In this document: positions 30,675 through 41,359 of the stretch, piece by piece | Layout: each line of letters opens with the position of its first letter | Numbering within the stretch: the first letter of the stretch is position 1 | Source of the DNA: Magnaporthiopsis rhizophila | Lineage: Eukaryota; Ascomycota; Sordariomycetes; Magnaporthales; Magnaporthaceae | DNA length: 46,477 nt | Assembly (NCBI GenBank): GCA_003049465.1 | Contig: PYSS01000186.1 | Coordinates: 1-46,477 of the forward strand | Direction: 5' to 3' | The notes under the pieces: generated by a model | The model's input: only the letters and a program-made list of their open reading frames with translations | Databases searched by the model: none | What the model was told of the DNA's origin: nothing | Program-made: the position numbers and the translations under genes

Positions 30675-31207
30675 TTTCTAGTCTTTTTGAATCGAGGTTA
30701 CTTTGGCTGTTCTATTCTTTTTCCCCTCTCGAGTTGGCGCTAAAAATTCTCCCTCATACCCTCCCAGCCATCACAAATTCTGCGTTCTATCCACCGAAAG
30801 TATGAGGTCGCCTCGTCTAGGCTGCTCATGAAATCCACAAGAGTGTTGTTGTTCTTCTTAATAATGGCGTCAGTTCGGTCGTTGATTGTCTTTCCCTCCG
30901 GCTGTATGCTTTACCTTTAAATTCATCTAGTTCCCGGCCTCAAGCTGGATCCAGGTTCCGGCGTGGCTAGTGGGAGCCATAGCTGCGCAATCGTTAACCC
31001 GTTTCTACCGGCCGCCCTGTTACATGGCTGCTTTGCAACTATGACAGAAGCCAAACTTTTCGAGGAACATTTATTTTCTGCAAAGAAATTGTATTTGATA
31101 CATAGCCAGCATGATATAAACTTTTGCTTTGATGGTTGATAATGCAGGTTGTTTCGCCTCAAACCCGGCGTGGTCAGAAAGTTCAGTGTGCGCTCCTTGA
31201 CCACGGG
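30675..31207. other. Convergent intergenic region
   Basis: No gene seen. It is more AT-rich than its surroundings and lies between two genes that converge on it, so both 3' untranslated regions and terminators should be here. Confidence 0.4.
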
Positions 31208-32344
31208 CTACCCCAGCCACTGGCGCAGCGCTCGCTTATAACCTTGCCCGTTCCTGTTGACCAACATTAGGACCAAAGGCTTGTTGGGTTGGTATCTGGG
31301 CTGGAACTCGGGCCAGAGGGCGTCCCCGGAACGCCGTCGGGCCCGCTGGCCTGGGCACTGGTTCGTCTCGTCGCATATTCCCACGTAGCCTCCTCCCGAG
31401 CGTCTCTCCTGGGCCGACATGGCCGACACGAGCCTCCGTGGCCACGGCTCCCAGCCATGGTATCCCCGGTGGGGGTCGTCAGGGCCCCGCATGGTGAGCG
31501 TGGAGCAGCCTTTCGCTGCCGTGTCGGAGATGGTGCCGCGTTTGAGAGGGTTGTAGTTGCTGTAGATCGGCGGCCAGGACTATGTAATCGCATAGCATGA
31601 GCGTCTCTAGCCGGGGGAAGCACGCGAGGAACTTGGGGAACGGGTCCTTGGCGCACCCCTCCCGGCAGGGGCCCGGCGAGCACTCGCAGTCCTCTGGCGG
31701 CACGTTCCAGGGTCGGTTTAGGTCCACTGGCATCCGGCGCTGGTACATTACCTCGTCGGTTTGACCCTCGGAGTACGCCAGGGGGCCAGGGTCTGTATGC
31801 CAGCGAAAGCGTCGTGGGCGGCGAGTCCGCTCTCGCCCAGGAAGCGGCGGTCCCATGGGTGCGTCTGGAGCACGATGACGCCAACAGCGCCGTCGAAGCG
31901 AAGCACGCCCGATTTTCTCCGCACTCTCGGCTTGGTCGTCTTAGCCCTGAACTCGAGCTTTCCGGGCCATCGACGGAGCATGATCGCCCGGGTCTCGGGG
32001 CAGAGGGACCCGAAGAACCGCCGGACCCGGGTGAAATCGCGGAGGAACTTCAGATTCTCCACCTCCGGGTTGCAGCCATCTGTGACATGCAGGGTGGGAC
32101 GCGCTGAGCTCTCATCGAAGCGAGAGGAGCCGATATCCTTCCCTTGCGCATCTTCTACAGAAAGATAGAAGAAGAAGACCCGTGCGCGCGCATCGTCGAA
32201 CACCTCCCAGATCATCCACCGAATCTCCGGAGGGAGTGAGCCGTAGCGATGGAACACCAGATCCGGCCTGGCTTTCTTCTCACTGGGAAGCCGCGGGCGG
32301 TTCCGCTTGAGAGATGAAGCGGCAGGTTTGGTTTCGGCATCCAT
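31208..32344 (-). pseudogene. 2EXR-domain protein gene with two offsetting frame changes
   Basis: From the ATG at 32344 the first ~185 codons carry a 2EXR domain: LVFHRYGSLPPEIRWMIWEV around residues 29-48, the fungal F-box-like 'F-x-x-F-x-x-L-P-x-E-I-R-x-x-I-W' pattern, then a typical body. Near 31785-31795, in a run of five C on the coding strand, coding potential moves to another frame (LAYSEGQTDEVMYQRR ... FPRLETLMLCDYIVLAA). Near 31565-31585 it returns to the first frame (IYSNYNPLKRGTISDTAAKG ... to a TAG at 31208). The whole would be about 378 residues. Either two single-base changes (one lost, one gained) disrupt the gene, or they are sequence errors. An intron from GTAATG near 31752 to CTACAG near 31570 is phase-compatible but would remove the middle part, which looks coding. 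The role of 2EXR proteins is not established. Confidence 0.6.
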
Positions 32345-34173
32345 CGTTCCGTGTTATCTTGAGAGCCAGACAGGTTCGATGACATAGACCCGATCGATTT
32401 GTTGGCGATGGTAAGGTGTGGTGGGACGAAGCTGAGGGCGAGAGTGGTTGGGGAGAAGGTGAGAAACACAACAGGAGAAAGGTCGAATATGGAAACATGA
32501 GAGTCGCCACCTAGGACAAACTGCCAGCCCGGCTAGCGCCGCAACATTATCGGCCGGCCGTTCAAACTTGTGGGGACCCCCGATCGAAAGTTGGTAATCG
32601 AGGGACCCAGCAGTCACGGCTGCCGAGCACACGCTTTCCCAAAAACCTCGGCGGGAAGACGATGCAGGTCGACAGGACGGTTGAAGCCCTCCAAGCGGCA
32701 GCTGGAACGGCCACCAAAGTGGCCTAGCATAAGTACGCCCGGCTTGTAGAGCAAGTTTTAGGCCTACCTCTTTGCGGCGCTTGTACGACTGAACGCCTCA
32801 GTCTGGACATCAGCAGACTCAACCTCTGTCCGCCTCGCATGAGCTGTAATCCGGTCATCGCATCTGTCGTATGGGTCGCATCACCCGACCGTAATAAAAT
32901 GTTGGTTTGATAGTGGGCATCCCTGCCGGCATGACAAGGCTCGCAGCCCAGCCCCTCTATGGAACAGTTGGTTGGTAGGACACAAGTTCCATTGGCCACG
33001 GCTGCATGGCCACCGGCACAGCCGCCCCGAGTACAGCTTTCTGGCCATCCCAGTGCGACGTTCTGGCTCCGCTTTAGCCTCTGTGACAGGAAGCCAGCAT
33101 CACACCACAGCAGGGCCGCAACGTCGCCCTCCCCTAGACGAGCCTACCAGCCCTTCAGGGCGTGTGAGGAGACCAAAATCGAATGGTGGAGGACGATCTG
33201 CGCCTGCGCCTGCGCCTGCGCGCCTGAGCCGCTCGTCGATGAAAGTGTAGGCGCCAAACGCGTTCCTGATACCCTGTTTGTACCGCCCTGCCATGGACTA
33301 AAAACAGTTCCTTTATGCCGCATTCCCGCCTCCCTCCACAGAAGTCGTGCACGTAGGGAGTGAAACGCCTGGGGTGCTAGAAGCCTCCGGCATTTCGGGT
33401 TATTAGAGCGGCACCGCTCGCCTTGCCTAGTGATTCTTGGTCGGTTCGTAATGCGCGTCAGAACAGCGGGCCTGGACGCAGAGAAAGGGAAGAGACGGAA
33501 AAATCCGGGGCAGATGCCCAGCATGTCCGTGTCGCGGACTCCCCGAGCAGACCAGTGATCCACCAAGCTCGACCGCTTCTCCGAGAGCTTGGTTGGGATA
33601 TGGAAATAAGGAGCACATCACTGGCAGCTTCAGCCACACGGACGGCAGCCTGGCGCTAGGGTCCACGGTCCCTAGCGCATCCCTACGACCAACACCATGA
33701 GATAAGGGGGTGACACTCTCCCTACCGAAACTAGCACGCCTATTGAGACAAACCTCCCGGACAAAATTCTATTGAAGAACCAGTCTATACATACCATGCA
33801 AACCCGACTCGACCCCGCAAGACGCTCCGTGGGTTATATTCCACTTTCAAGCCGATTCCTTGGTGCAAATGGAGGCCTGCTCCCGAAGCCCAGCCGAATC
33901 CAAAGGCGCGCCTACACGGAGAATGGAGAGCCGCTCTCGCGAAGCCGCATCTTTTCCATGGGCACGTTTGAGGGCATTCTTCGACAACACCATCATAAGA
34001 AGGATGGACCATTCCAAAAGCAGGATGCGGGCTTTGGAAAGCAATTAACTGCTAGCCGCTGGAAATACTGCGAGACGCTGGCGCCACGCCAGCGTTCACG
34101 GAACCCTGCTGTCCGGTCAGGATCAAGAACGGATCGGTCAGAAGATCGAGGCGCGTCCGAACGAAGATACAGG
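32345..34173. other. Gene-poor stretch
   Basis: No recognisable gene. The left edge holds the promoter of the 2EXR gene. A CGCCTG-type hexamer repeat (33203-33224, GCGCCTGCGCCTGCGCCTGC) is present. A frame at about 34095-34230 (GQDQERIGQKIEARPNEDTG then KKVKIAILDRD) looks weakly coding and runs into the repeat array to the right. Confidence 0.4.
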
Positions 34174-34857
34174 GCGCAAGAAGGTGAAAATCGCCATTTT
34201 GGACCGTGATCTCGAGCTATCCAGGGAGCAAGAAGGTGGAAAACGCCATCTTAGACAGTGGCCTCCAGCCGTCCAGGGAGCCCCCGGCTCTGCGTATGCA
34301 AAGCTGCGGGGTTTACTATGATGCCGTCCAAAAGAGGTTGGAGCAAATTTTCATGCATATCGAAAGATATGCAAAAGCGGAGATGGAAACACCTTGGAGA
34401 TATCAGTCGATGCCGGATACAAGCGATGCTGGACCGCGTGTATTGTGACGACCGCAGTATCCGAGAAGTGGGTGCCCCAGGCACAAAAAGGTGGCGATTT
34501 GCCATCTTGGGCAGCGGCCTCGAGCTGCCCAGGGAGCACGCACCCATTCACCTTTTGAGGCCGCGAGATCACTACGACGCCACCAAAGATACGCAGAGGC
34601 AGGGACAGAGACGCATGACGGAAGCTATGACCGCCGCGAGTATGATACACCGGCGTCTATGAGGACGAGCGGAGCGTATACTTGTAGCAGACGCAAGGAG
34701 GTGGGAAGCCGCAATCCTGGACAGCGGCGTTCGAGCTGTCCAGGGAGCGGACACCAGTTCGGCCGGCCGTTCCGACGAGCAGAGCATATAACCGTCGCGG
34801 GGCGCAAGAAAGGCGGCAGTCGAAATTCTGGACAGCAGCGTCGAGCTGTCCGAGGAG
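34174..34857 (+). repeat. Array of five degenerate ~55-bp repeats with hairpin cores
   Basis: Five related segments lie at about 34174-34228, 34228-34283, 34480-34537, 34690-34748 and 34802-34857. Each has a GCRCAAGAAGGTGG-like start, an ATYYTGGACAGC arm, a GGCCTCGA-like spacer, a GCTGTCCAG arm and GGGAGC. The arms are inverted repeats: unit 4 pairs 10 of 10 (CCTGGACAGC with GCTGTCCAGG), and unit 3 reads TGGGCAGC with GCTGCCCA. Units 1 and 2 are adjacent, the others spaced by roughly 250, 210 and 110 bp. In one frame the segments read K-x-x-x-A-I-L-D-x-x-x-E-L-S-R-E. A partial sixth copy may lie at 34975-34995. Confidence 0.7.
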
Positions 34858-35551
34858 CGGACTCCATGGTCATTTCCAGCCCCTCCAACAGAGGAAAGCT
34901 TGGAGGAGATTTCCCCTCATCAAAGCAAAAGCCGCAAAAAGCATAGACAGAAACAACACCAGCGACATCGTCGAACTGGAAAGCTGTCCAGGCAGCCGAA
35001 AGTTTTGTTTTTCACTTCCGGCACCGGCGAGATTCAGCACCCAAGTGGGGAACAAGCGACTACAGAATCGTCGCCGAGAGTGGTACGACAAACGGTATCA
35101 TGAAGGAGCACAGATTGCGTCGGGGCAGTCTCCCGAGGGCGGCCTTTAGCATTCGGTCGATTGGGCCTGCTCCATGGGCACAACACAAAGTCCCCCGCCC
35201 CGCCGGCTCGCACCCCAAGTGTGTCCAGGGTTGGTTTGGGTCGATATTCAAGACTGCATGATCGAACGAGTTTTCGGGTCCCCGAAGCCCAACCCAAAGG
35301 TCGAATCCAACTTCCGGCCACGTACTTCATGTGATGTTCCTTGGTTCCCTCTGTCTCTCTGTCTTGGAAACGACGACCACGAAGAAGAAGATGCCAGAGA
35401 TATTAAGAGACGATAGACACTGAGATAGCTACTAGTTTCATATTGATCTCATTAGCAGCTTGAACCTTTTTTTTCTTTTATTTTAAGCAAGACAGCAATT
35501 GCAACCACGCTGTCTCTGTGAATCCCACCCTATCCAAAGCCCTCCAACCCC
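34858..35551. other. No gene assigned
   Basis: A frame continuing from the last repeat to about 35103 is open and Lys/Arg/Ser-rich but not recognisable. From about 35400 the T-rich sequence is probably the 3' end of the RTP1 transcript. Confidence 0.35.
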
Positions 35552-38496
35552 CTACTCAACCTCCTCAATAACCGGCCTCGTCGCCGCGTTCCCGGCCCCA
35601 ACGTTCCGCAAGTCCAGTTGAATGCCCGCCAGGCGCGCAACGGGCGGGACGCCGCCGCCGCTGCTCTTCTCATCCACCTCTGGCATTACCATGCCCAGCT
35701 GGAAGTTCTCCAGGCTCTCCACCACATCCTTTGCATGCTGCCTCACCAGCCCGTCGCCATCCGTGTCGGCGACGTAGCCCAGCACCCGGACCATGTCGGC
35801 CCTGCTCTCGTCCGTCAGTCCGAACCCCAGCCGCCGCCTCTCTTTTCTGGCCGTGTCCAGCGCACGCGCAAAGGCCAGGACGAGCAGCGCCGCCGACCGG
35901 CGCAGGATGCCCTTCTCGGGCTCCGGCTCGAGCGCCAGCACCTGCAGGCACAGGTCAACGGCCGACGACGCCAGCTCCGGGCCGACGCCGGCGACGTTGG
36001 TCTCGAGCGCGTTTGCGAAGATGGACAGCGCCGACGCCCGCACCCGCACGTCCTCGGCCCCGCGCTTGCTGCCCCAGCCCTCGACGATGCGCGCCAGCAT
36101 CTCGTTGTCCTCCCGCTGCCGCTCCGACTGCGACTGCTCCAGCTCGGCGTCATCATCGTCGCCGTCGAGCTCGCCCCTCTCGGCCTTGAGCCGCCTCAGC
36201 TTCTCGTCCCGGGCCTGCTTGGCCTCCGTCTTGGGCCGGTGGCCACGCCGGCCCGCCAGCAGCAGCAGCGCCTCGCAGACCTGGCGCGCGACCTCGCCCG
36301 CAAACGTCTGGCCGAGGCGCTCGACGACCTGCACGAGGGCCTCGCCGAAGCGAAGGCGCGTGTCGACGGCCGCGAGCTCGGCCGCGTCCACGTAGCGGTC
36401 GACGAGCTCGCGCGTGACCGATTTTGGGTGCCTGTCGGCCAGCTGCGTGTACATCTTGACGACGCGCAGGTTGATGTAGTCCTCGTCCTCGGCCAGCAGC
36501 TTCGACAGCAGCACCAGCACCGCTGAGATGTCCAGGACTGGGCTGTTGGCCAGCACGAGGCTCTGGATGAGGTTCAGGCCCTCGGACCGCACGGGCGCCG
36601 GGGAGTCGGTGTCGCTGATGTACGACACCGCCAGCGCGTACGTCTTGCGGTCCTGCACCTGCCGGTCTGTCTGGCTAGGTGCTGAATCCTCAGGCTCGAA
36701 TCCGTCTCGGTACTTGAGGAAGAGCGCGAGATTCGCGGCTGTTGTTGAGACATCACCGCTCCCATGCCTGCTTAGTTTGTCCAGCGCCTGCTCGATAGAT
36801 TCCATCAACTCCTTGTTCACCATGCTCCTGCGAAAGTTTGGCGTTGTCGCAATCATGTTCAGCAAGCTCAGCGCCACGGATATGACTTCGTCGTCCTGCT
36901 GCTCGCCGTCTGGCTGAGCGAGGATTTCATCGACGAGTTTTAGGATGTGGCCCGGTTGGCTGGCCAGCCTCTCGGGAAACTTTAGCATCATGGCCTGGAG
37001 CACCTGATTCTCCAGCAGCAAATGTGTGGGATCCCGGTCGGTATCGCCCTCGCCTTTTGTTGACAGGATCGAAGCTTCCTTGTGCCCTGAGGATTTGACC
37101 CATCGGCCGAACAAATCCAAAAACACAGTGGAGATCTCCTCGTCTGTAAAGACGGAACTGAGCAATGCCAGGAGCTTTAGGCCTCGCTGTTCGGCTTGGG
37201 GCGGGTTGATCCCTTCGGCAGCTAGACGGAACGCTTGTTGCCGAGGAGGCACAACGATCTGCATCCTCCTCTCGGATGGCTCGTCGAACAACCATAGCAG
37301 TCTCTCGCTATCCCGCTCCCCGCTATAAAGAAGGTTGTGGATGATGGTAGTGACCGGATCCAGGGAGCCAGCGACTTTCAAGTAGATCGTCAGCAAGTTT
37401 TGCGCCGGGCGGAAGTAGTCATCCTCCTCCGACTCTTTCGTCTCAGGGGTTCCTCTCGAAGCGAGAGACCACAGCGGAAGGAGAACAGGACTGATCAACC
37501 GCCGTGCGAGGCCAGGATTGGGGTGCGACACGACCAGGTGGTGAAGCCGGCGGAGTCCGGTGGCCAGATCAGCCGGCGACACGAGGACGGAAGGCTTGCT
37601 GAGATCAACGACCTCGTCCGAGCCCGCAGTGTTCAGAGACTCTATCTCTTGCGGGCCAGGCTTGATGGCCTTGAGCATCGGGTCGACAAAGCTTCGCCAT
37701 CCAGCAGCGCCTGGATTGCCAAGTTACTGTCAGTCAGAGCCCAGAGCTCGGTTTACAGAGCAGAAGACGGGTACCAGGAAAAGCGTAATCATTACCAGGT
37801 GCGCCAAACTGCCTGCGGCCCAGGATGCCAAACCCGACGACATAAGCCGCCACCTTGGTCAGCTCTAGACCGTGGTCGCCGTCAAGGATCTCCATCAGCT
37901 GCGGGGCGATGCCGGCGAACCAGGCGTCGGCCGAGACGGAGGCAGGCGGCATCGACAGGAGGCGCGATGCCATGGCCATAGCCTCCTGGGTGATGGTGGC
38001 GTTGCGGCGCTTCTGCTGCTCGCCAGCCTTGGACGGTCGCGGGCCTCCTGTTGTTGCCGCTGCTTGTGCGGCGCCGCCTGGAACGGTAGTGGGATGGACG
38101 GCAAAGACGAACTCCAGGGTCGCGCGCACGCCGTAGCGGCGGAGCGGCACGGCGGCCAGCAGGCGCACAAACTCGGCACGAAGCCATGTCGGCACCTTGT
38201 TGGGCTGGATCAGCGTGTTGAGGGCTGGGATGATGGGAACGGTTCCGGCACTTTTTAGTCAAGCCGGTTTGAATTTCGGGGCAGAGTCAGAGCATGCATT
38301 TTATTTTAAGTCTTGGAGAGATGAAGTCGTCAAAGCGACCGTCTCTCACCTACTTCTGCACATAGTCTTCAAACTCCTGTCGAGCCGGCTCTCGCGTGTT
38401 CTCGGGGAGGCTCGGGTCGAAGGCCTTTGAGCCCAGGTCGACGAGCGCCTCCAGAAGCTCGTCGTATGACGATTTTTGAGATCCCGTCGACGCCAT
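35552..38496 (-). CDS. RTP1: RNA polymerase II assembly/nuclear import factor RTP1
   Basis: Exons 38496-38354, 38250-37796 and 37710-35552 give 918 residues; introns are 103 and 85 nt with GTAGGT and GTAATG donors, and all phases match. The first intron's acceptor (CTAAAAAG) is unusual but restores the frame YVQ-N-AGTVPIIPALNTLIQ. The protein is an alpha-helical HEAT-like repeat throughout. The middle and C-terminal parts (NLALFLKYRDGFEP, then YISDTDSPAPVRSEGLNLI, and ADTDGDGLVRQHAKDVVESL near the end) match what I know of the RTP1 C-terminal domains, which fungal Rtp1 shares with animal TANGO6. In yeast Rtp1 helps assemble and import RNA polymerase II into the nucleus. An acidic, charged insert lies at about 690-720. 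The upstream region has two CRE-like sites. Confidence 0.85.
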
Positions 38497-38722
38497 CTTG
38501 GGTCAGCCGCGGTTGGGTTTCTTGAAAGTGCTTGTGCACATGTTCACATCTGGATGGCAACTTGGAAGTTGAGCTGAAGGTACCCAGCCCCAGGGTCATT
38601 TGCAGGCACAGCTGGGGCCTTGGAAATCATTCACGCGCTGTAGAAGCTCCTGGAAGCCGCCGTCTGGTAGCGACCAGGCCTAATTCCAGCGGGTGAATCG
38701 CACACTCGACGAATCGTGCGCG

Positions 38723-38752
38723 TGACGTCGCGACAGCGCGCGTATTACGTAA
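38723..38752. promoter_or_regulatory. CRE/ATF-like sites upstream of RTP1
   Basis: TGACGTCG at 38723-38730 and the perfect palindrome TTACGTAA at 38745-38752 lie 230-260 bp upstream of the RTP1 ATG. Both are consensus-type binding sites for bZIP factors of the CREB/ATF group. Regulation is inferred from sequence only; a gene on the other side could share them. Confidence 0.45.
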
Positions 38753-38885
38753 GCACGCTTTGACGCGTCTCCATGCCATAAAGCTCCCCAAGTCCCTCAG
38801 CTTGAAGCTTCCCACCCTCCAACCTCAACCACTGCTGAAAAACGCGCTCCAGCCTGAGAATCAAGCCTCGCAATGCCCAGCACCC

Positions 38886-39251
38886 ATGTCTTCCTCCGGT
38901 CCCTTCCTAACCCACGCCATCCGCCCCAGAAAGCAAAGTCAAGTCGTCGAGCAAAAGACTGTACCCAAACAGCCACCGCGAATCCGCAACGCCAACGAAG
39001 ACCATGTGAAGATCCGGACCCGGCCCACAGATAACTGCTTCTCTCTCGCCCGCTCGAACCGAAGTCCCGGCTACTCGGTTCCGCAGCCGTGCTACCTGCG
39101 CTTCGCCTCCCCTACAGTTATCCGTCTCCATGTTGTGCCTCGTCTCCGGACATGGCATGTGCGCTTTCGCGCCCTCACCCGCTCGGGCACGGCAGACCTG
39201 CCACGGCAAACCGTCGCATCTTCGCTCCCGTATCGGGTTACCATGCAATGA
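38886..39251 (+). CDS. Doubtful small ORF divergent from RTP1
   Basis: An ATG-started frame of 121 codons (MSSSGPFLTHAIRPRKQSQV ...) facing away from RTP1 across the CRE-containing spacer. It is basic, with no signal peptide, membrane segment or known motif. A competing 53-codon frame starts at 38874 (MPSTHVFLRSLPNPRHPPQK). A divergent gene with these promoters is plausible but the coding case is weak. Confidence 0.2.
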   Translation: MSSSGPFLTHAIRPRKQSQVVEQKTVPKQPPRIRNANEDHVKIRTRPTDNCFSLARSNRSPGYSVPQPCYLRFASPTVIRLHVVPRLRTWHVRFRALTRSGTADLPRQTVASSLPYRVTMQ

Positions 39252-41359
39252 TCGCCGCGTGAGGTTTTTTTTTGTTTTGCCGTGTGCACTCGCTTTTTTG
39301 CGACCGTCTCGAGCGGGGAGAATGGGATTCGGAACTTAACCCTAAGTTCGACCGTGGAAAATAGGCATTTGCCTATAAAAAAGGTTTTGCGTCTAGCGGG
39401 TCCGCTCGCTCCCCCTTTTATGCACGAGTTTCGTTTCATGCGACTGCTTCTCTGCGCTTTTCTGGCTGCCTGCCTTGACGGGCGGCTGGCAGGAAAAGTG
39501 CGGAGGCGGAAGCCTGGACGAGCGATGTGCGGACCGGTTCTCTGGGAGCGGCATCCAGGCACCTCCTCCTGTGGAAACGGGAGGGATCAGGTGGGCAATC
39601 GTCGAGGCTAGAGTCTGTTCGGGAAGACCCTCTGGCCTGAGGGCGCTCTTCAGCCTCGACACCTGGAACCAGTTCACCCCGGTCATTTCTGGATTTCTCG
39701 GTGGATGCTGGGAGACAACTTTCAGTCCCCTTTTTGGATGAGGAGATGCCACGAGACGAGCTACCCATTTGGACCTGCTCCAAATTCTACGGATATGACG
39801 CCGAGCTTCTTTCTGCAAGGAAGCCAGTCGTCCTGCGGCCGCAGAGGGAGGGCGCAATGATGGCCTACCACGATCAGCTCCGCGGCATTCACCTCACTTC
39901 TGCCCCCGATTCACCTCGCCGGAAATCACTCGAGTCGACCTTTCTGTCACTCTTGTGAGCGGGGATCGATGGGCACATACACGGAAGCCGCGGAGCTCAT
40001 TGAAATCTCCTGCCACGTTGTCACGCTCTCTGTACCCTCTGCGCCGCCGCAGCCATGCCACACCTGTCTCGCTCGTGGCATCCAACCCCTTCCAGGCTCC
40101 CGCTCCCCAGCTCCCGAGACGTTATCGATTTGTTCTCGATGCGCCATGCCACGGCATGGGGTCCTGGCCAGACGACATTAATCCCCCGCCGTGGGCTTTG
40201 GTCCCACGGGCGGACGGAACGCCACAACCACAGCCTCCTTTCCCCTTCCGGGCGTCCACTCGGGGGGCGGGCAACGAGTGTTCTGTTTTGTATCCGCCTC
40301 TGCCGTTGTTCCCGTTTTGGTACGTGGCCAGAAACAGCCGCCGACAGAACGGGAACCGGAAGCAAGCGGATTTTTTACCGGGGACTTTTTGCGGATGTAT
40401 TTCACCCCCGTCCAGAGTGTTTTGCTCGTGGACCCAAACGAAAAACTAGTCCTTGTTGGCAGCGCCTTTCTTCTACAAAAAAGCAACACGGAGAGAGATA
40501 TCTGTGGTCCGGGTTCACAGTATTCCACGACTTCGGCGTTTCGGGCGGGGTCTCTTCGACAACGACTGTGCTATTGCTGGGTGTCCTGGATCGCATTATT
40601 GTGGGTGGTTCGGTTCAGCAGAGCCGAGAGATTCGACAGGCGGGTTGCAGGCGCGAGGTCTGTCAGTGCGGGGATCCAAGTGCGTTTTTTGGCAGCGATT
40701 ACGACAAAGGCAACCCAGCCAGAAATCAGCCACCGCGGAGAACGAACCCCTCTGCCTCGAGCTGGACCGTCCGCCGTTGACCAGACGCAACCTTTCCTAG
40801 TGGTTCCGGGACCCATCTAGAGTTGGAGTCAAAGCTTCGTGCTTGTCCGGAACCCCGCCGATGGGACACGGCGGCGGTTCGTTTCTTGGCAGAGGATGGC
40901 GAACTCTCGAGCGGGTTGGGCTGCTGGCTGGCAAGTAAGATATGGGCGCGCAAGATGGCTTGGTGGCCCAGGTTGTCCTCCTTTCAGCAATGACGGGAGG
41001 ACAACCCCCCTGTTGTCTGGGGATAAGTGGCCCTCTTCCCCAATCCTTCTTCTGTCTATTTCGATATTAGATATGCTAACATCGCTGGGGAGGGCTCTGG
41101 ATATAGATGTCACTTGGTGGTGAGACGGCTGGCTCACCACACCATCTCTGGACAGTCGTCTGATGCCTTGGGCGAGCCGACATTCGTAGACAATAAAAAG
41201 TTTTTCTCCAGGATGCAAGAAGACCAGGGGTGACGTGGTGCCGTTTCTGCGATGTCGCGAATCAGCCTGTAAACCAGGCAACACGTAGACATGGCTGCAC
41301 GTTAGAAGACCGAGGCGAAGGCGGAGTTTTTCTTTTTGGAGACGGCTACCTCTTGGTAC
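39252..41359. other. 2-kb stretch without a recognised gene
   Basis: Several open frames exist but none looks like a protein family. One 63-codon frame at 39420 begins with a signal-peptide-like sequence (MHEFRFMRLLLCAFLAACL). A frame around 40395-40480 (MYFTPVQSVLLVDPNEKLVL) looks mildly coding. No transposon ends, RNA gene or long repeat seen. Confidence 0.4.

Noticed and set aside
35618..36526. Long plus-strand frame opposite RTP1
   Set aside because: Shadow of the RTP1 exon; Arg/Leu/His-rich composition typical of antisense GC-rich coding sequence.
39420..39611. 63-codon frame starting with a signal-peptide-like sequence
   Set aside because: The remainder is Arg-rich and featureless, with no Kex2 site or cysteine pattern; signal-like starts arise by chance at this length.
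40055..40780. 241-codon plus-strand frame
   Set aside because: Overlapping frames of similar length exist, composition is not protein-like and no motif is seen.
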